This document shows positions 35,337 to 44,631 of a DNA stretch of 64,000 bases, in pieces. Both the position numbers and the translations under genes were made by a program. The notes under the pieces are model-generated. The model saw only the letters and a program-made list of their open reading frames with translations. It was not told where the DNA came from and made no database searches. Numbering within the stretch: position 1 is the stretch's first letter; the number at the start of each line of letters is the position of its first letter. Origin of the DNA: Duganella sp. 1224 (GTDB lineage Bacteria > Pseudomonadota > Gammaproteobacteria > Burkholderiales > Burkholderiaceae_D). The stretch lies in the NCBI RefSeq assembly GCF_013408245.1, contig NZ_JACBYS010000005.1, positions 186,001 through 250,000 of the forward strand. The letters are read 5' to 3'.

Positions 35337-36101
35337 CTATTTCACATCTTTCCAGTACGACGCGTTCAGGCGCCAGGCCAGGAAGGCGAACAAGGCCATA
35401 AACAGCACCACCGCGGCGCCGAGTTTCTTGCGGGTCTGCGCCGCCGGCTCGGCCATCCACTCCATGTAGCCGACCAGGTCGGCCACGGCGGTGTCGTACT
35501 CAATCTTGCTTAGTTTACCCGGAGTGACCTGCTCAAATCCAGCAAACTCGTGAATCATTTTGCCGTGTTCGTGCGGATCCGGTACTTCTTTGTCAATTTT
35601 CCGCTGAATACCTTGCAATTCCCACAATACATGCGGCATCGCCACATTGTTGAGCACGAGATTGTTCCAGCCGGTGGGGCGGGTGTCGTCCTTGTAGAAC
35701 GTGCGCAGGTAAGTGTACAGGTAGTCGCTGCCGGTGCCCGCACCCGAGGCTTTCGCGCGCTGGATCACCGACAGGTCCGGCGGCACCACGCCGAACCACG
35801 CCTTGGCGTCCTTCGGATTCATGGTGGTGGTCATCATTTCGCCCACCTTGTCCCCGGTAAACAGCAGATTGGCCTTGATCTGCTCCTCGCTCAAGCCCAG
35901 GTCTTTCAGGCGGTTGTAGCGCATGGAGGACGCATTATGACAGTTCAGGCAGTAATTGACGAACAATTTGGCGCCGTGCTGCAGCGCCGCCAGGTTGTTG
36001 GAGCGGTCCGGCGCCTTGTCCAGCGCCACGCCGCCTTCGTTGGCCAGGGCCAGCGCCGGCAGCAGGGCCAGCATGGCAAGCAGTCGTTTCGGGAAGTTCA
36101 T
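35337..36101 (-). CDS. petC: Cytochrome c1 of the bc1 complex
   Basis: 254 residues: cleavable signal peptide, heme c site CLNCH near residue 55, and a C-terminal membrane anchor (VVLFMALFAFLAWRL). AAGGAC precedes the ATG. It passes electrons from the Rieske protein to periplasmic cytochrome c in the ubiquinol:cytochrome c oxidoreductase. Third gene of the petABC operon. Confidence 0.95.
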   Translation of the reverse strand: MNFPKRLLAMLALLPALALANEGGVALDKAPDRSNNLAALQHGAKLFVNYCLNCHNASSMRYNRLKDLGLSEEQIKANLLFTGDKVGEMMTTTMNPKDAKAWFGVVPPDLSVIQRAKASGAGTGSDYLYTYLRTFYKDDTRPTGWNNLVLNNVAMPHVLWELQGIQRKIDKEVPDPHEHGKMIHEFAGFEQVTPGKLSKIEYDTAVADLVGYMEWMAEPAAQTRKKLGAAVVLFMALFAFLAWRLNASYWKDVK

Positions 36102-36126
36102 GTGTTGTCCTTTTATCCTTTAGCGG

Positions 36127-37539
36127 TCAGTGGGCGTGGAAGACCACGCGGTCCGGCACCTTCTTGAACGTGCCCATGGCGCTCCACCAGGGCATGAACA
36201 GGAAGAAGCTAAAGTACAGCAGGGTGCACACTTGCGAAACGATGGTGCGGCCGTCGGTCGGCGGCAGCGTGCCCAGGTAGCCCAGCGTCAGGAACGACAG
36301 GAAGAACACGGCGTACACGTATTTGTGCCAGCTCGGGCGGTAGCGGATCGACTTGACCGGCGACTTGTCCAGCCATGGCAGGAAGGCCAGGATCACCACC
36401 GACGAGCCGAAGAACACCACGCCCCAGAACTTGGCGTCCAGCACCTGCGGCAGCATGCCGACGATGGCCAGCAGCGCGATCGCGGCAATGACGATCTTGG
36501 TGGTGCGCGCCAGGCGCGACTTGAGCCAGATGAACACCACGTAGACCGCCACAAAGCACATCAGCACCCACATGAAGTCGGCGGTGGTGGCGCGCAGCAC
36601 CGAGTAGAACGCGGTGAAGTACCAGGTCGGCGCGATGTGCAGCGGGGTCTTCAGCGAGTCGCCCGGCAGGAAGTTGTTGTACTCCAAGAAGTAGCCGCCC
36701 ATTTCCGGCGCAAAGAACACCACCGCGCTGAACAGCAGCAGGAACACCGACACGCCGAACAGGTCGTGCACCGTGTAGTAGGGGTGCGAGGGGATGGCGT
36801 CGACCGGGTGGCCGTCGGCGCCGAGGTTTTCCTTGACCTCGATGCCGTCCGGGTTGCTCGAACCGATTTCGTGCAGCGCGATCAGGTGCGCCGCCACCAG
36901 GCCCAGCAGCACCAGCGGGATGGCGATCACGTGGAAGGCGAAGAAGCGGTTCAGCGTGGCGTCGGACACCACGTAGTCGCCGCGGATCCACAGCGACAGG
37001 TCGGGGCCGATGAAGGGGATGGCGCCGAACAGGTTGACGATCACCTGCGCGCCCCAGTACGACATCTGGCCCCACGGCAGCAGGTAGCCAAAGAAGGCCT
37101 CGGCCATCAGGCACAGGAAGATGGCAAAGCCGAACAGCCAGATCAGCTCGCGCGGCTTGCGGTACGAGCCGTACAGCAGGCCACGCGTCATGTGCAGGTA
37201 GATGATGATGAAGAACGACGAGGCGCCGGTCGAGTGCATATAGCGCACCAGCCAGCCCCACGGCACCTCGCGCATGATGTATTCGACCGAGCCGAAGGCC
37301 AGGTTGGCGTCCGGCTTGTAGTGCATGGTCAGGAAGATGCCGGTGACGATCTGCAGCACCAGCACCAGCATCGCCAGCGAGCCGAAGATGTACCAGAAAT
37401 TGAAGTTTTTCGGGGCGTAGTACTTGCCCCACTGATCATTCCACAGCTTGCTGAGCGGGAAGCGGTCGTCGATCCAGCCCAGGGCTTTTTGTGCGGCCGG
37501 TGCGTCGGCCGGGAATTTTGTCTCCTTGAACGCGCCCAT
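36127..37539 (-). CDS. petB: Cytochrome b of the bc1 complex
   Basis: 470 residues with eight or more membrane helices. The conserved segments include HYKPDANLAFGSVEYIMR, WLVRYMHSTGAS and the Qo-site neighbourhood (the family's PEWY appears as the HIAPTWYFTAFY region). The protein holds two b hemes and both quinol sites. It starts one base after the Rieske stop on the minus strand, with AAGGCGAGG as ribosome site. Confidence 0.95.
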   Translation of the reverse strand: MGAFKETKFPADAPAAQKALGWIDDRFPLSKLWNDQWGKYYAPKNFNFWYIFGSLAMLVLVLQIVTGIFLTMHYKPDANLAFGSVEYIMREVPWGWLVRYMHSTGASSFFIIIYLHMTRGLLYGSYRKPRELIWLFGFAIFLCLMAEAFFGYLLPWGQMSYWGAQVIVNLFGAIPFIGPDLSLWIRGDYVVSDATLNRFFAFHVIAIPLVLLGLVAAHLIALHEIGSSNPDGIEVKENLGADGHPVDAIPSHPYYTVHDLFGVSVFLLLFSAVVFFAPEMGGYFLEYNNFLPGDSLKTPLHIAPTWYFTAFYSVLRATTADFMWVLMCFVAVYVVFIWLKSRLARTTKIVIAAIALLAIVGMLPQVLDAKFWGVVFFGSSVVILAFLPWLDKSPVKSIRYRPSWHKYVYAVFFLSFLTLGYLGTLPPTDGRTIVSQVCTLLYFSFFLFMPWWSAMGTFKKVPDRVVFHAH

Positions 37540-37540
37540 G

Positions 37541-38149
37541 TTATGCCTCGCCTTTCTCGTCTTTACCGATGACCAGCTTGGTGTCGCTCAAAAACATATA
37601 GCGCGGCACCTGCAGGTTGTCCGGTGCCGGTTTGTTCTTAAATACACGGCCAGCCATGTCGAAAGTCGAGCCATGGCAAGGGCAGAGGAAGCCACCTTCC
37701 CAGTCGTCCGGCAGGTTGGGCTGCGGACCGGGGGTGAACTTGGACGAGGGTGAGCAGCCCAGGTGGGTGCAGATGCCGACCGCAACCATGAGCTCGGGCT
37801 TGCGCGAGCGCCATTCGTTGCGGGCGTATTCGGGGGTGAATTCTTCGGGATTGCGCTTGGAGTCGGCGTCGGCCACCTTGCCGTCGGTTTTCTTGAGCGA
37901 CGCGATCATGTCCGGCGTGCGCTTGATGATCCAGACCGGCTTGCCGCGCCATTCGACGGTTTTCATTTCGCCCGGGTTGAGCGTGGAGATATCCACTTCG
38001 ACCGGCGCGCCGGCCGCCTTGGCGCGTTCCGACGGCTGAAAGGTGCTTACCAATGCGCCCGCGGTGGCCAGTCCCACTACCCCGCCCGCCGCGCCGGTCG
38101 CCACCAGCAATCCGCGGCGGCCTGAATCGACCTGCTTTTCGTTACTCAT
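37541..38149 (-). CDS. petA: Rieske iron-sulfur protein of the bc1 complex
   Basis: 202 residues. The N-terminus has a Tat-like twin arginine (SGRRGLLVAT) and a membrane anchor; the cluster ligands are in CTHLGCSP and CPCHGSTFD. First gene of the petABC operon, preceded by a 347-base regulatory gap shared with mscL. Confidence 0.95.
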   Translation of the reverse strand: MSNEKQVDSGRRGLLVATGAAGGVVGLATAGALVSTFQPSERAKAAGAPVEVDISTLNPGEMKTVEWRGKPVWIIKRTPDMIASLKKTDGKVADADSKRNPEEFTPEYARNEWRSRKPELMVAVGICTHLGCSPSSKFTPGPQPNLPDDWEGGFLCPCHGSTFDMAGRVFKNKPAPDNLQVPRYMFLSDTKLVIGKDEKGEA

Positions 38150-38193
38150 ACAAACCCCAATCAGTCAAAGTGCGAACAAAATCTAGAGAAATG

Positions 38194-38316
38194 TGTACAG
38201 CCTGAAAGCCTGAAAACTTGGATAAAGCACGAAATCCAGCAACCTTACATGAGAAGGTATGCAAGATGCAACTCTTTACACCAACGTTGCTCGATTCCCA
38301 AGTTGTACAGGCTGAA
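38194..38316. repeat. Pair of 13-base direct repeats upstream of petA
   Basis: TGTACAGCCTGAA (38194-38206) and TGTACAGGCTGAA (38304-38316) differ at one base and are exactly 110 bases apart. This suggests two sites for one regulator upstream of petABC. Confidence 0.45.
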
Positions 38317-38361
38317 CACCGTTCCCGGTGCGATGATAGAGGCTCGGGGGATGAGCGGAAA

Positions 38362-38375
38362 TTGATGTAGGTCAA
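38362..38375. promoter_or_regulatory. FNR/ANR/DNR-type box
   Basis: TTGATGTAGGTCAA fits TTGAT-N4-GTCAA, one base from the FNR consensus TTGAT-N4-ATCAA. It is about 213 bases from the petA start and 122 from mscL. Oxygen or nitric-oxide control of bc1 genes is a reasonable inference. Confidence 0.5.
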
Positions 38376-38420
38376 TTTATAGCGTAATTCGGCTTGCAAA
38401 TGCGTAAACGACAAGCGTGT

Positions 38421-38449
38421 TTGGAATCCAATTGAAAAAATAGTATGAT
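38421..38449 (+). promoter_or_regulatory. mscL promoter
   Basis: TTGGAA (38421-38426) and TATGAT (38444-38449), 17 bases apart, about 48 bases before the mscL ATG. A good sigma-70 fit. Confidence 0.6.
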
Positions 38450-38496
38450 CCAAGTGCAGTTTTGTTCACAATTGACCACACAGCGAGGATAAAAAT

Positions 38497-38934
38497 ATGG
38501 CAATGATGAAGGAATTCAAAGAATTCGCGATGAAGGGCAATGTGGTCGATCTGGCGGTGGGCGTCATCATCGGCGGCGCCTTCGGCAAGATCGTCGATTC
38601 GCTGGTGGCCGACATCATCATGCCGCCGATCGGCAAGCTGTTTGGCGGGCTGGACTTCGCCAACTACTACATCCCGCTCAACGGCCAGGCGGCCAATCTG
38701 AGCCTGGCGGAAGCCAAGAAACTGGGCGCCGTGTTCGCCTACGGGAATTTTGCTACTATCCTGCTGAACTTTATCATCCTGGCGTTTGTCATCTTCCAGA
38801 TGGTGCGGTTGATGAACAAGGCGCGCACGCTGGGCCACAAGCAGGACGAGGCCGCCGCTGCCGCCGCGCCGCCGCCGCCACCGCCGGAAGATATTGTGCT
38901 GCTGCGCGAAATTCGCGATTCTCTGAAAAAATAA
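38497..38934 (+). CDS. mscL: Large-conductance mechanosensitive channel
   Basis: 145 residues. N-terminal amphipathic helix (MKEFKEFAMKGNVVDLAVGV), pore helix TM1 with GGAFGKIVDSLVADIIMPP, periplasmic loop, TM2 near 80-105 and a C-terminal helix after an unusual Ala6-Pro6 linker. The protein forms a homopentameric emergency valve in the inner membrane. AGCGAGGAT lies before the ATG. Confidence 0.94.
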   Translation: MAMMKEFKEFAMKGNVVDLAVGVIIGGAFGKIVDSLVADIIMPPIGKLFGGLDFANYYIPLNGQAANLSLAEAKKLGAVFAYGNFATILLNFIILAFVIFQMVRLMNKARTLGHKQDEAAAAAAPPPPPPEDIVLLREIRDSLKK

Positions 38935-38970
38935 TTGGAAGCCGCCTCACGAGCGGCAGGCTGGACTGCG

Positions 38971-40134
<1,164 letters not shown>

Positions 40135-40142
40135 GGAATGTA

Positions 40143-40832
40143 ATGCATCTGCGCGATCTGACCCAATACCTGCGCGAACTGGCGGACAACAACAACCGGC
40201 CGTGGTTCATCATGAACAAGCCGCGCTATGACATCCTGCGCGAGGAATTTCTGCAGGTGGTGACGCAGATGATTGCGGAACTGGGCAAGTTCGATGCGCA
40301 GGTCAAGTTCAGCAATCCGAAGAAGGCGATGTTCCGCATCAACCGCGACGTGCGCTTCGCCCACGATAAAAGCCCGTACAAGACGCGCTTTTCGGCGGCG
40401 GTGGCGCCGAACGACATGCGCCGCCCGAGCAAGGCCGGCGGGCCGACTTATTACATGCAGATCGATGGCCACGGCAAGCTGCTGTTTGGCGCCGGCGAGT
40501 ACATGCCGCCGCCGCACCGGTTGAAGGCGCTGCGCCAGCACATGGTCGATGACGCGGCCGGCTTCCGCAAGGTGCTGAAGAACAAGCGGCTGGTGGCCAC
40601 CTACGGCGATATCCAGGACGAGGGCAAGCTGATGCGGCCGCCCAAGGGCTTCGATCCCGAGCATGAGCATATCGAGTACATCAAGCTCAAGAGTTTCTTT
40701 GTGTGGACCGAGATCGATTTGCCGCTGAATCAGCCGGAGAAGCTGGTGCCTGTTCTCGCCGCGGGCTTGAAGGACGCGTATCCGCTGGTGCAGTGGATGC
40801 GCGAGGCGAAGTCGGATTTGGAAGAGGCGTAA
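40143..40832 (+). CDS. DUF2461 / TIGR02453 family protein
   Basis: 229 residues. The segments ELADNNNRPWFIMNKPRYDIL and RINRDVRFAHDKSPYKTRF are the hallmark of the DUF2461 family, whose function is unknown. The protein is cytoplasmic with no membrane segment. It begins eight bases after the protease stop, so they are likely co-transcribed. Confidence 0.88.
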   Translation: MHLRDLTQYLRELADNNNRPWFIMNKPRYDILREEFLQVVTQMIAELGKFDAQVKFSNPKKAMFRINRDVRFAHDKSPYKTRFSAAVAPNDMRRPSKAGGPTYYMQIDGHGKLLFGAGEYMPPPHRLKALRQHMVDDAAGFRKVLKNKRLVATYGDIQDEGKLMRPPKGFDPEHEHIEYIKLKSFFVWTEIDLPLNQPEKLVPVLAAGLKDAYPLVQWMREAKSDLEEA

Positions 40833-40847
40833 CCCCGCAAGCTCCAC

Positions 40848-40877
40848 GGGGTCTGACCCCGTGCGGGGTCAGACCCC
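40848..40877. repeat. Perfect inverted repeat GGGGTCTGACCCC
   Basis: GGGGTCTGACCCC (40848-40860), loop GTGC, GGGGTCAGACCCC (40865-40877): a perfect 13-bp stem between the convergent DUF2461 and gpsA genes. It looks like the widespread GGGGTCTGACCCC repeat of proteobacterial intergenic regions and may end transcription from both sides, though no T-run follows. Confidence 0.7.
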
Positions 40878-40915
40878 ATATCGGCGCACGGGCCAGACCG
40901 GACGGTGTCGCGGGG

Positions 40916-41944
40916 TTATTCGTCTTTGGGGTCGCGCGACAGCAGGCGGGCGACCATGGTCTGGGGTTGGTCGCCATCGAACAACACCCCCGCCACCGCA
41001 TTGGTGATCGGCATCTCGACGCCCAGCTTGCCCGCCAGTTCGCGCACCGCCTTGGCACACGGCACGCCTTCCGCCACGTGGCCCAGCTCCTGCACGATCA
41101 CCGCCAGCGGCTTGCCTTGCGCCAGCCCCAGCCCGACGCGGCGGTTGCGCGACAGGTCGCCGGTGCAGGTCAGGATCAGATCGCCCATGCCGGTCAGGCC
41201 CATGAAGGTTTCCGGCTTGCCGCCCAGCGCCACGCCCAGACGGGTAATCTCGGCCAGCCCACGCGTGATCAGCGCGGCGCGCGCGTTCAGCCCCAGTCCC
41301 AGGCCATCGGCGGCGCCGGTGGCGATCGCCAGCACGTTCTTGACCGCGCCGCCCACTTCCACGCCGGCCAGGTCCTCGCTGGAGTAGACGCGCATATTGC
41401 CGCCATGCGCGGTGTCCACCACGCAGGCGCGCAGCGCGGCCGAGTCGGAGGCGATGGTCAGCGCGCACGGCAGGCCCTTGGCCACTTCCTGCGCGAACGA
41501 CGGCCCGGACAGCGCGCCGCCCGGCACCGCGTCGCCCAGCACCTCGCGGACGATCTGGTGCGGCAGCAGGCCGGTATCGTATTCAAAACCCTTGCACAGC
41601 CACACCACGTTGGGGATGGCGCGGCCCTGCAGCGATTGCAGCAGCGGCCGCAGGCCGGCCACCGGGCAGGCGGCGATCAGCAGGCTGCCGGGCGCGGCCA
41701 CGTGGGCCAGCGCCGCGTCGAAGTCGGGCGCCACCTGCAGGCGGTCCGGGAACGGCTGGCCGGGCAGGTAGGCGGCGTTGACGCGGTCGCGCGCCATGTC
41801 GCGCAGCGCGGCCGCGTTGCGGCCCCACAGCAGCACGTCGTGGCGCTGGGCCAGCGCCATGGCCACGGCCGTGCCCCAGGCGCCTGCGCCGAGCACGCTC
41901 ACCTTGCGGGCCACGCCCGCATGTTTGCTAGTGTTTTCTTGCAT
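40916..41944 (-). CDS. gpsA: NAD(P)-dependent glycerol-3-phosphate dehydrogenase
   Basis: 342 residues. Rossmann motif GAGAWGTAVAMAL (about 18-30), catalytic Lys region GGAVKNVLAIATG and the C-terminal helical domain (GLTGMGDLILTCTGDLSRNR). It makes sn-glycerol 3-phosphate for phospholipid synthesis. The secB-gpsA neighbourhood is widespread in Beta- and Gammaproteobacteria; here an SH3-domain gene is inserted between. Confidence 0.95.
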   Translation of the reverse strand: MQENTSKHAGVARKVSVLGAGAWGTAVAMALAQRHDVLLWGRNAAALRDMARDRVNAAYLPGQPFPDRLQVAPDFDAALAHVAAPGSLLIAACPVAGLRPLLQSLQGRAIPNVVWLCKGFEYDTGLLPHQIVREVLGDAVPGGALSGPSFAQEVAKGLPCALTIASDSAALRACVVDTAHGGNMRVYSSEDLAGVEVGGAVKNVLAIATGAADGLGLGLNARAALITRGLAEITRLGVALGGKPETFMGLTGMGDLILTCTGDLSRNRRVGLGLAQGKPLAVIVQELGHVAEGVPCAKAVRELAGKLGVEMPITNAVAGVLFDGDQPQTMVARLLSRDPKDE

Positions 41945-41985
41945 GGGATCTCATCCGGCGCGTCGGGGCGGCGCCGCTACGGCAA

Positions 41986-42429
41986 TTATATGCCCCAGAC
42001 TTCCGATTGTTTGACGTAGCCAGCCAGGCCGTCGCGGTGACGCACCTTGATCCAGCCGCCGGCCGCGGTTTCCGACAGTTCCAGCAGCACGCCCTTGTCG
42101 GCGGTGAACACGGCGGCGGCGCCGTCATCCGGCGTGGCGCGGATTTTCAGGTTGGCGGCGCGGACGATGACGTTGCGTTTCGGACTCAGGCCCTTGGCCT
42201 CGGTCCACGCCAGTTCGCCGTTGACGTCGCGCACCTTGAGCCATTCGCCGTAGGCCAGCACCACTTCCAGCGGCGCGCCGCGCGGCACGACAAACAGTTT
42301 GCCCCCCTTGGTCGAGGGCGCGTCGTACAGGATGACGGGATTGGCGCCCACCGTTTTGAAGTCGTATGCCTGGCTGCCGGCGGCGGCCAGCGTCATGGTC
42401 AGAGCAGCGATCCAACGGGGAAATGTCAT
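41986..42429 (-). CDS. Exported protein with two bacterial SH3-like domains
   Basis: 147 residues: signal peptide (cut near SQA-YD), then two SH3-like repeats (VILYDAPSTKGGKLFVVPRGAPLEVV; LKIRATPDDGAAAVFTADKGVLLEL) each with a tryptophan-containing strand. Such proteins are periplasmic and often bind cell-wall peptides. It lies between secB and gpsA on the same strand. Confidence 0.85.
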   Translation of the reverse strand: MTFPRWIAALTMTLAAAGSQAYDFKTVGANPVILYDAPSTKGGKLFVVPRGAPLEVVLAYGEWLKVRDVNGELAWTEAKGLSPKRNVIVRAANLKIRATPDDGAAAVFTADKGVLLELSETAAGGWIKVRHRDGLAGYVKQSEVWGI

Positions 42430-42495
42430 GGCTTACCTTGAGAGGATGAAACAACCGCCGGACGAGCGTCCGGCGGCGAGGGTATTGCGTGGTGC

Positions 42496-42969
42496 TTAGT
42501 GGGTCGCGTCAGCGGCTGGCGCCTGGGCGGCAGCTTCGGCGATCGCCTGCTGGCGCTGCTGGTAGAACACTTCGAAGTTGATTTCCGCCAGGTGCACTGG
42601 CGGGAAGCCGGCGCGGGTGATGACGTCGGCAATGTTCGAACGCAGGTATGGGTAAACGATGTTCGGGCAGCCGATGCCCAGCAGTGGGTCCAGCTGGTCC
42701 GCAGGAATGTTGCGGGCTTCGAAGATGCCAGCCTGCTTGCCTTCCACCAGGAATGCCACTTTGTCCTTGACCTTGGCGGTCACGGTGATGGTCACGGTCG
42801 ATTCGAAGATGCCGTCCGCCAGCGGCTCGGCGCCCACATCCAGGGCCACTTCGATGGTTGGGGCTTCCTGTTCCAGGAAGATCGCCGGCGAATTAGGTTG
42901 TTCCAGCGACAGGTCTTTCAGGTAGACGCGTTGGATTTGGAATACTGGTTGCAGATTTTCTTCAGACAT
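42496..42969 (-). CDS. secB: Protein-export chaperone SecB
   Basis: 157 residues, the usual length. The conserved core (QRVYLKDLSLEQPNSPAIF, LVEGKQAGIFEARNI, IGCPNIVYPYLRSNIADVI) is complete. SecB is a tetrameric cytosolic chaperone that hands precursor proteins to SecA. Part of the rhodanese-grxC-secB-gpsA group. Confidence 0.96.
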   Translation of the reverse strand: MSEENLQPVFQIQRVYLKDLSLEQPNSPAIFLEQEAPTIEVALDVGAEPLADGIFESTVTITVTAKVKDKVAFLVEGKQAGIFEARNIPADQLDPLLGIGCPNIVYPYLRSNIADVITRAGFPPVHLAEINFEVFYQQRQQAIAEAAAQAPAADATH

Positions 42970-43106
42970 GGAACGCTTTCGTTGTAGTTTCGATGATGTA
43001 TGCTTGGTATGGCTAGAAGACAGCTCAAATCAAACGCGAGGGCCATTGTATCAAAACCATGTTGGTTTTAAAGGGTTTCCCGGCCCTGCGTCAATTATGG
43101 GGCGCA

Positions 43107-43367
43107 TTAGCCATTTAACAAGGGGGACAGGCCGCCCGCTTGATCCAGCGCATACAAATCGTCGAAACCGCCGACGTGGGTGTCACCGATGTAGATTTGC
43201 GGCACGGTGCGGCGGCCGGTCTTCTGCATCATGGTGAGGCGTTGTTCCGGGTCGAGGTCGACGCGGATCTTCTTCAGGCCGGTCACGCCCTTGGACTCCA
43301 GCAGGCGCTCGGCGCGCACGCAGTAGGGGCAGACGGCGGTGGTATACATGATTACTTCGGCAGTCAT
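43107..43367 (-). CDS. grxC: Glutaredoxin 3
   Basis: 86 residues with the active site CPYC (TTAVCPYCVRAERLL) and the GSH-binding TVPQIYI-GDTHVGGFDDL segments. GGGAG sits before the ATG. It reduces disulfides and ribonucleotide reductase with glutathione. Confidence 0.95.
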   Translation of the reverse strand: MTAEVIMYTTAVCPYCVRAERLLESKGVTGLKKIRVDLDPEQRLTMMQKTGRRTVPQIYIGDTHVGGFDDLYALDQAGGLSPLLNG

Positions 43368-43381
43368 GATGATTCTCCCAA

Positions 43382-43783
43382 TTATTTGGCCAGTGGCAGG
43401 CCGGCTTTTTGCCAGGCTGCAATGCCACCTTCCAGGTTGACCACGTCGGCAAAGCCGGCTTTCCCCAGTTTGGCCGCGGCGGCCGAGGCGCGGGCGTCGG
43501 TCTTGCCCACCACGATCAGGCTGCGGCTCTTGAACTTGTCCAGTTCGGACAGGCGCTTGTCGAGATCGGCCAGCGGGATGTTCTTGGCTTCAGGCAAGTG
43601 GCCGTCGGCGTAGTCCTTGGCGTCGCGCACATCCAAGATGGTGGCCTTGCCGCGATTAATCAACATGGTAACGTCTTGCGGGCTGCCACGCTTGCCGCGC
43701 ACGGTTAGCGACGGCCACAGCAGGGCGCCGCCGGAAATCAGCACGATGGCAATCAGAAAAATATTGTCGATGAAGAATTTCAC
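43382..43783 (-). CDS. Membrane-anchored rhodanese-like protein
   Basis: 133 residues from the GTG at 43783, chosen because the first residues then form one membrane helix (FFIDNIFLIAIVLISGG); the longer open frame would overlap gpmA. The rhodanese domain runs from about 45 to 133. Its active-site position reads VVGKTD, without the catalytic Cys, so sulfurtransfer is not expected. It lies 14 bases upstream of grxC. Confidence 0.85.
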   Translation of the reverse strand: MKFFIDNIFLIAIVLISGGALLWPSLTVRGKRGSPQDVTMLINRGKATILDVRDAKDYADGHLPEAKNIPLADLDKRLSELDKFKSRSLIVVGKTDARASAAAAKLGKAGFADVVNLEGGIAAWQKAGLPLAK

Positions 43784-43883
43784 AGGATTCCAATGGTTGA
43801 ACTTAATCCGCGCATTATAAAATAGAAGCTGTTTGAAGTTCTTATTACACGGTTTTCCAACTTTTCCTGAAAAGATAGTCCAC

Positions 43884-44630
43884 ATGTACAAAATCGTTTT
43901 CATGCGCCATGGCGAATCCACCTGGAACCTGTCGAACCGCTTCACCGGCTGGACCGATGTTGACCTGACCGAAAAAGGCAGCAACGAGGCCAGGCAGGCC
44001 GGCAAGCTGCTGAAAGAGGGCGGCTACAGCTTCGACCTGGCCTATACCTCGGTGCTGAAGCGCGCCGTGCGCACGCTGTGGCTGGCGCTGGACGAGATGG
44101 ACATGATGTATCTGCCAATCAAGAACGACTGGCGCCTGAACGAGCGTCACTACGGCGCGCTGCAGGGCCTGGACAAGGCGGAAACCGCCGCCAAGTACGG
44201 CGACCAGCAGGTGCTGGTCTGGCGCCGCAGCTACGACACGCCGCCGCCGGCGCTGGAGCCGACCGATGACCGCGCCTCCTTCAACGACCCGCGCTACGCC
44301 GGCTTGTCGAAAGAGCAAATTCCGCTGACCGAGTGCCTGAAGGACACGGTGGCGCGCGTGGTGCCGGCCTGGGACGAGGAAATCGCCCCGGCCATCAAGG
44401 CCGGCAAGAAGATCATCATCTCGGCCCACGGCAACAGCCTGCGCGCGCTGATCAAGATGCTGGACGGCATCAGCGACAGCGACATCGTCGGCCTGAACAT
44501 TCCCAACGGCACCCCGCTGGTGTACGAGCTGGACGAGAACCTGAAGCCGATCCGCCACTACTACCTGGGCGACGCCGACGCCATCGCCGCCGCCCAGGCG
44601 GCCGTGGCCAACCAGGGCAAGGCCAAGTAA
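43884..44630 (+). CDS. gpmA: 2,3-bisphosphoglycerate-dependent phosphoglycerate mutase
   Basis: 248 residues from ATG 43884. Phosphohistidine motif VFMRHGESTWN (His9), LNERHYGALQGL and the C-terminal SAHGNSLRAL are present. It interconverts 3- and 2-phosphoglycerate. It leads a group with envC, ctpA and moeB that I know from Burkholderiales. The 51 bases of open frame before the ATG are not family-like. Confidence 0.95.
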   Translation: MYKIVFMRHGESTWNLSNRFTGWTDVDLTEKGSNEARQAGKLLKEGGYSFDLAYTSVLKRAVRTLWLALDEMDMMYLPIKNDWRLNERHYGALQGLDKAETAAKYGDQQVLVWRRSYDTPPPALEPTDDRASFNDPRYAGLSKEQIPLTECLKDTVARVVPAWDEEIAPAIKAGKKIIISAHGNSLRALIKMLDGISDSDIVGLNIPNGTPLVYELDENLKPIRHYYLGDADAIAAAQAAVANQGKAK

Positions 44631-44631
44631 T

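Larger units (their letters stand above)
38150..38496. promoter_or_regulatory. Intergenic region between petA and mscL (347 bases)
   Basis: This AT-richer gap has no credible gene. It holds promoters for the divergent petABC and mscL, an FNR-type box (38362-38375), a 13-base direct repeat (38194-38206 and 38304-38316) and a small dyad CACCG-TTCC-CGGTG near 38318. A 103-codon minus-strand ORF across it has no RBS or recognisable features. Confidence 0.7.

Noticed and set aside
38142..38453. 103-codon minus-strand ORF in the petA-mscL gap
   Set aside because: No ribosome site, no recognisable domain, and it covers the promoter elements.
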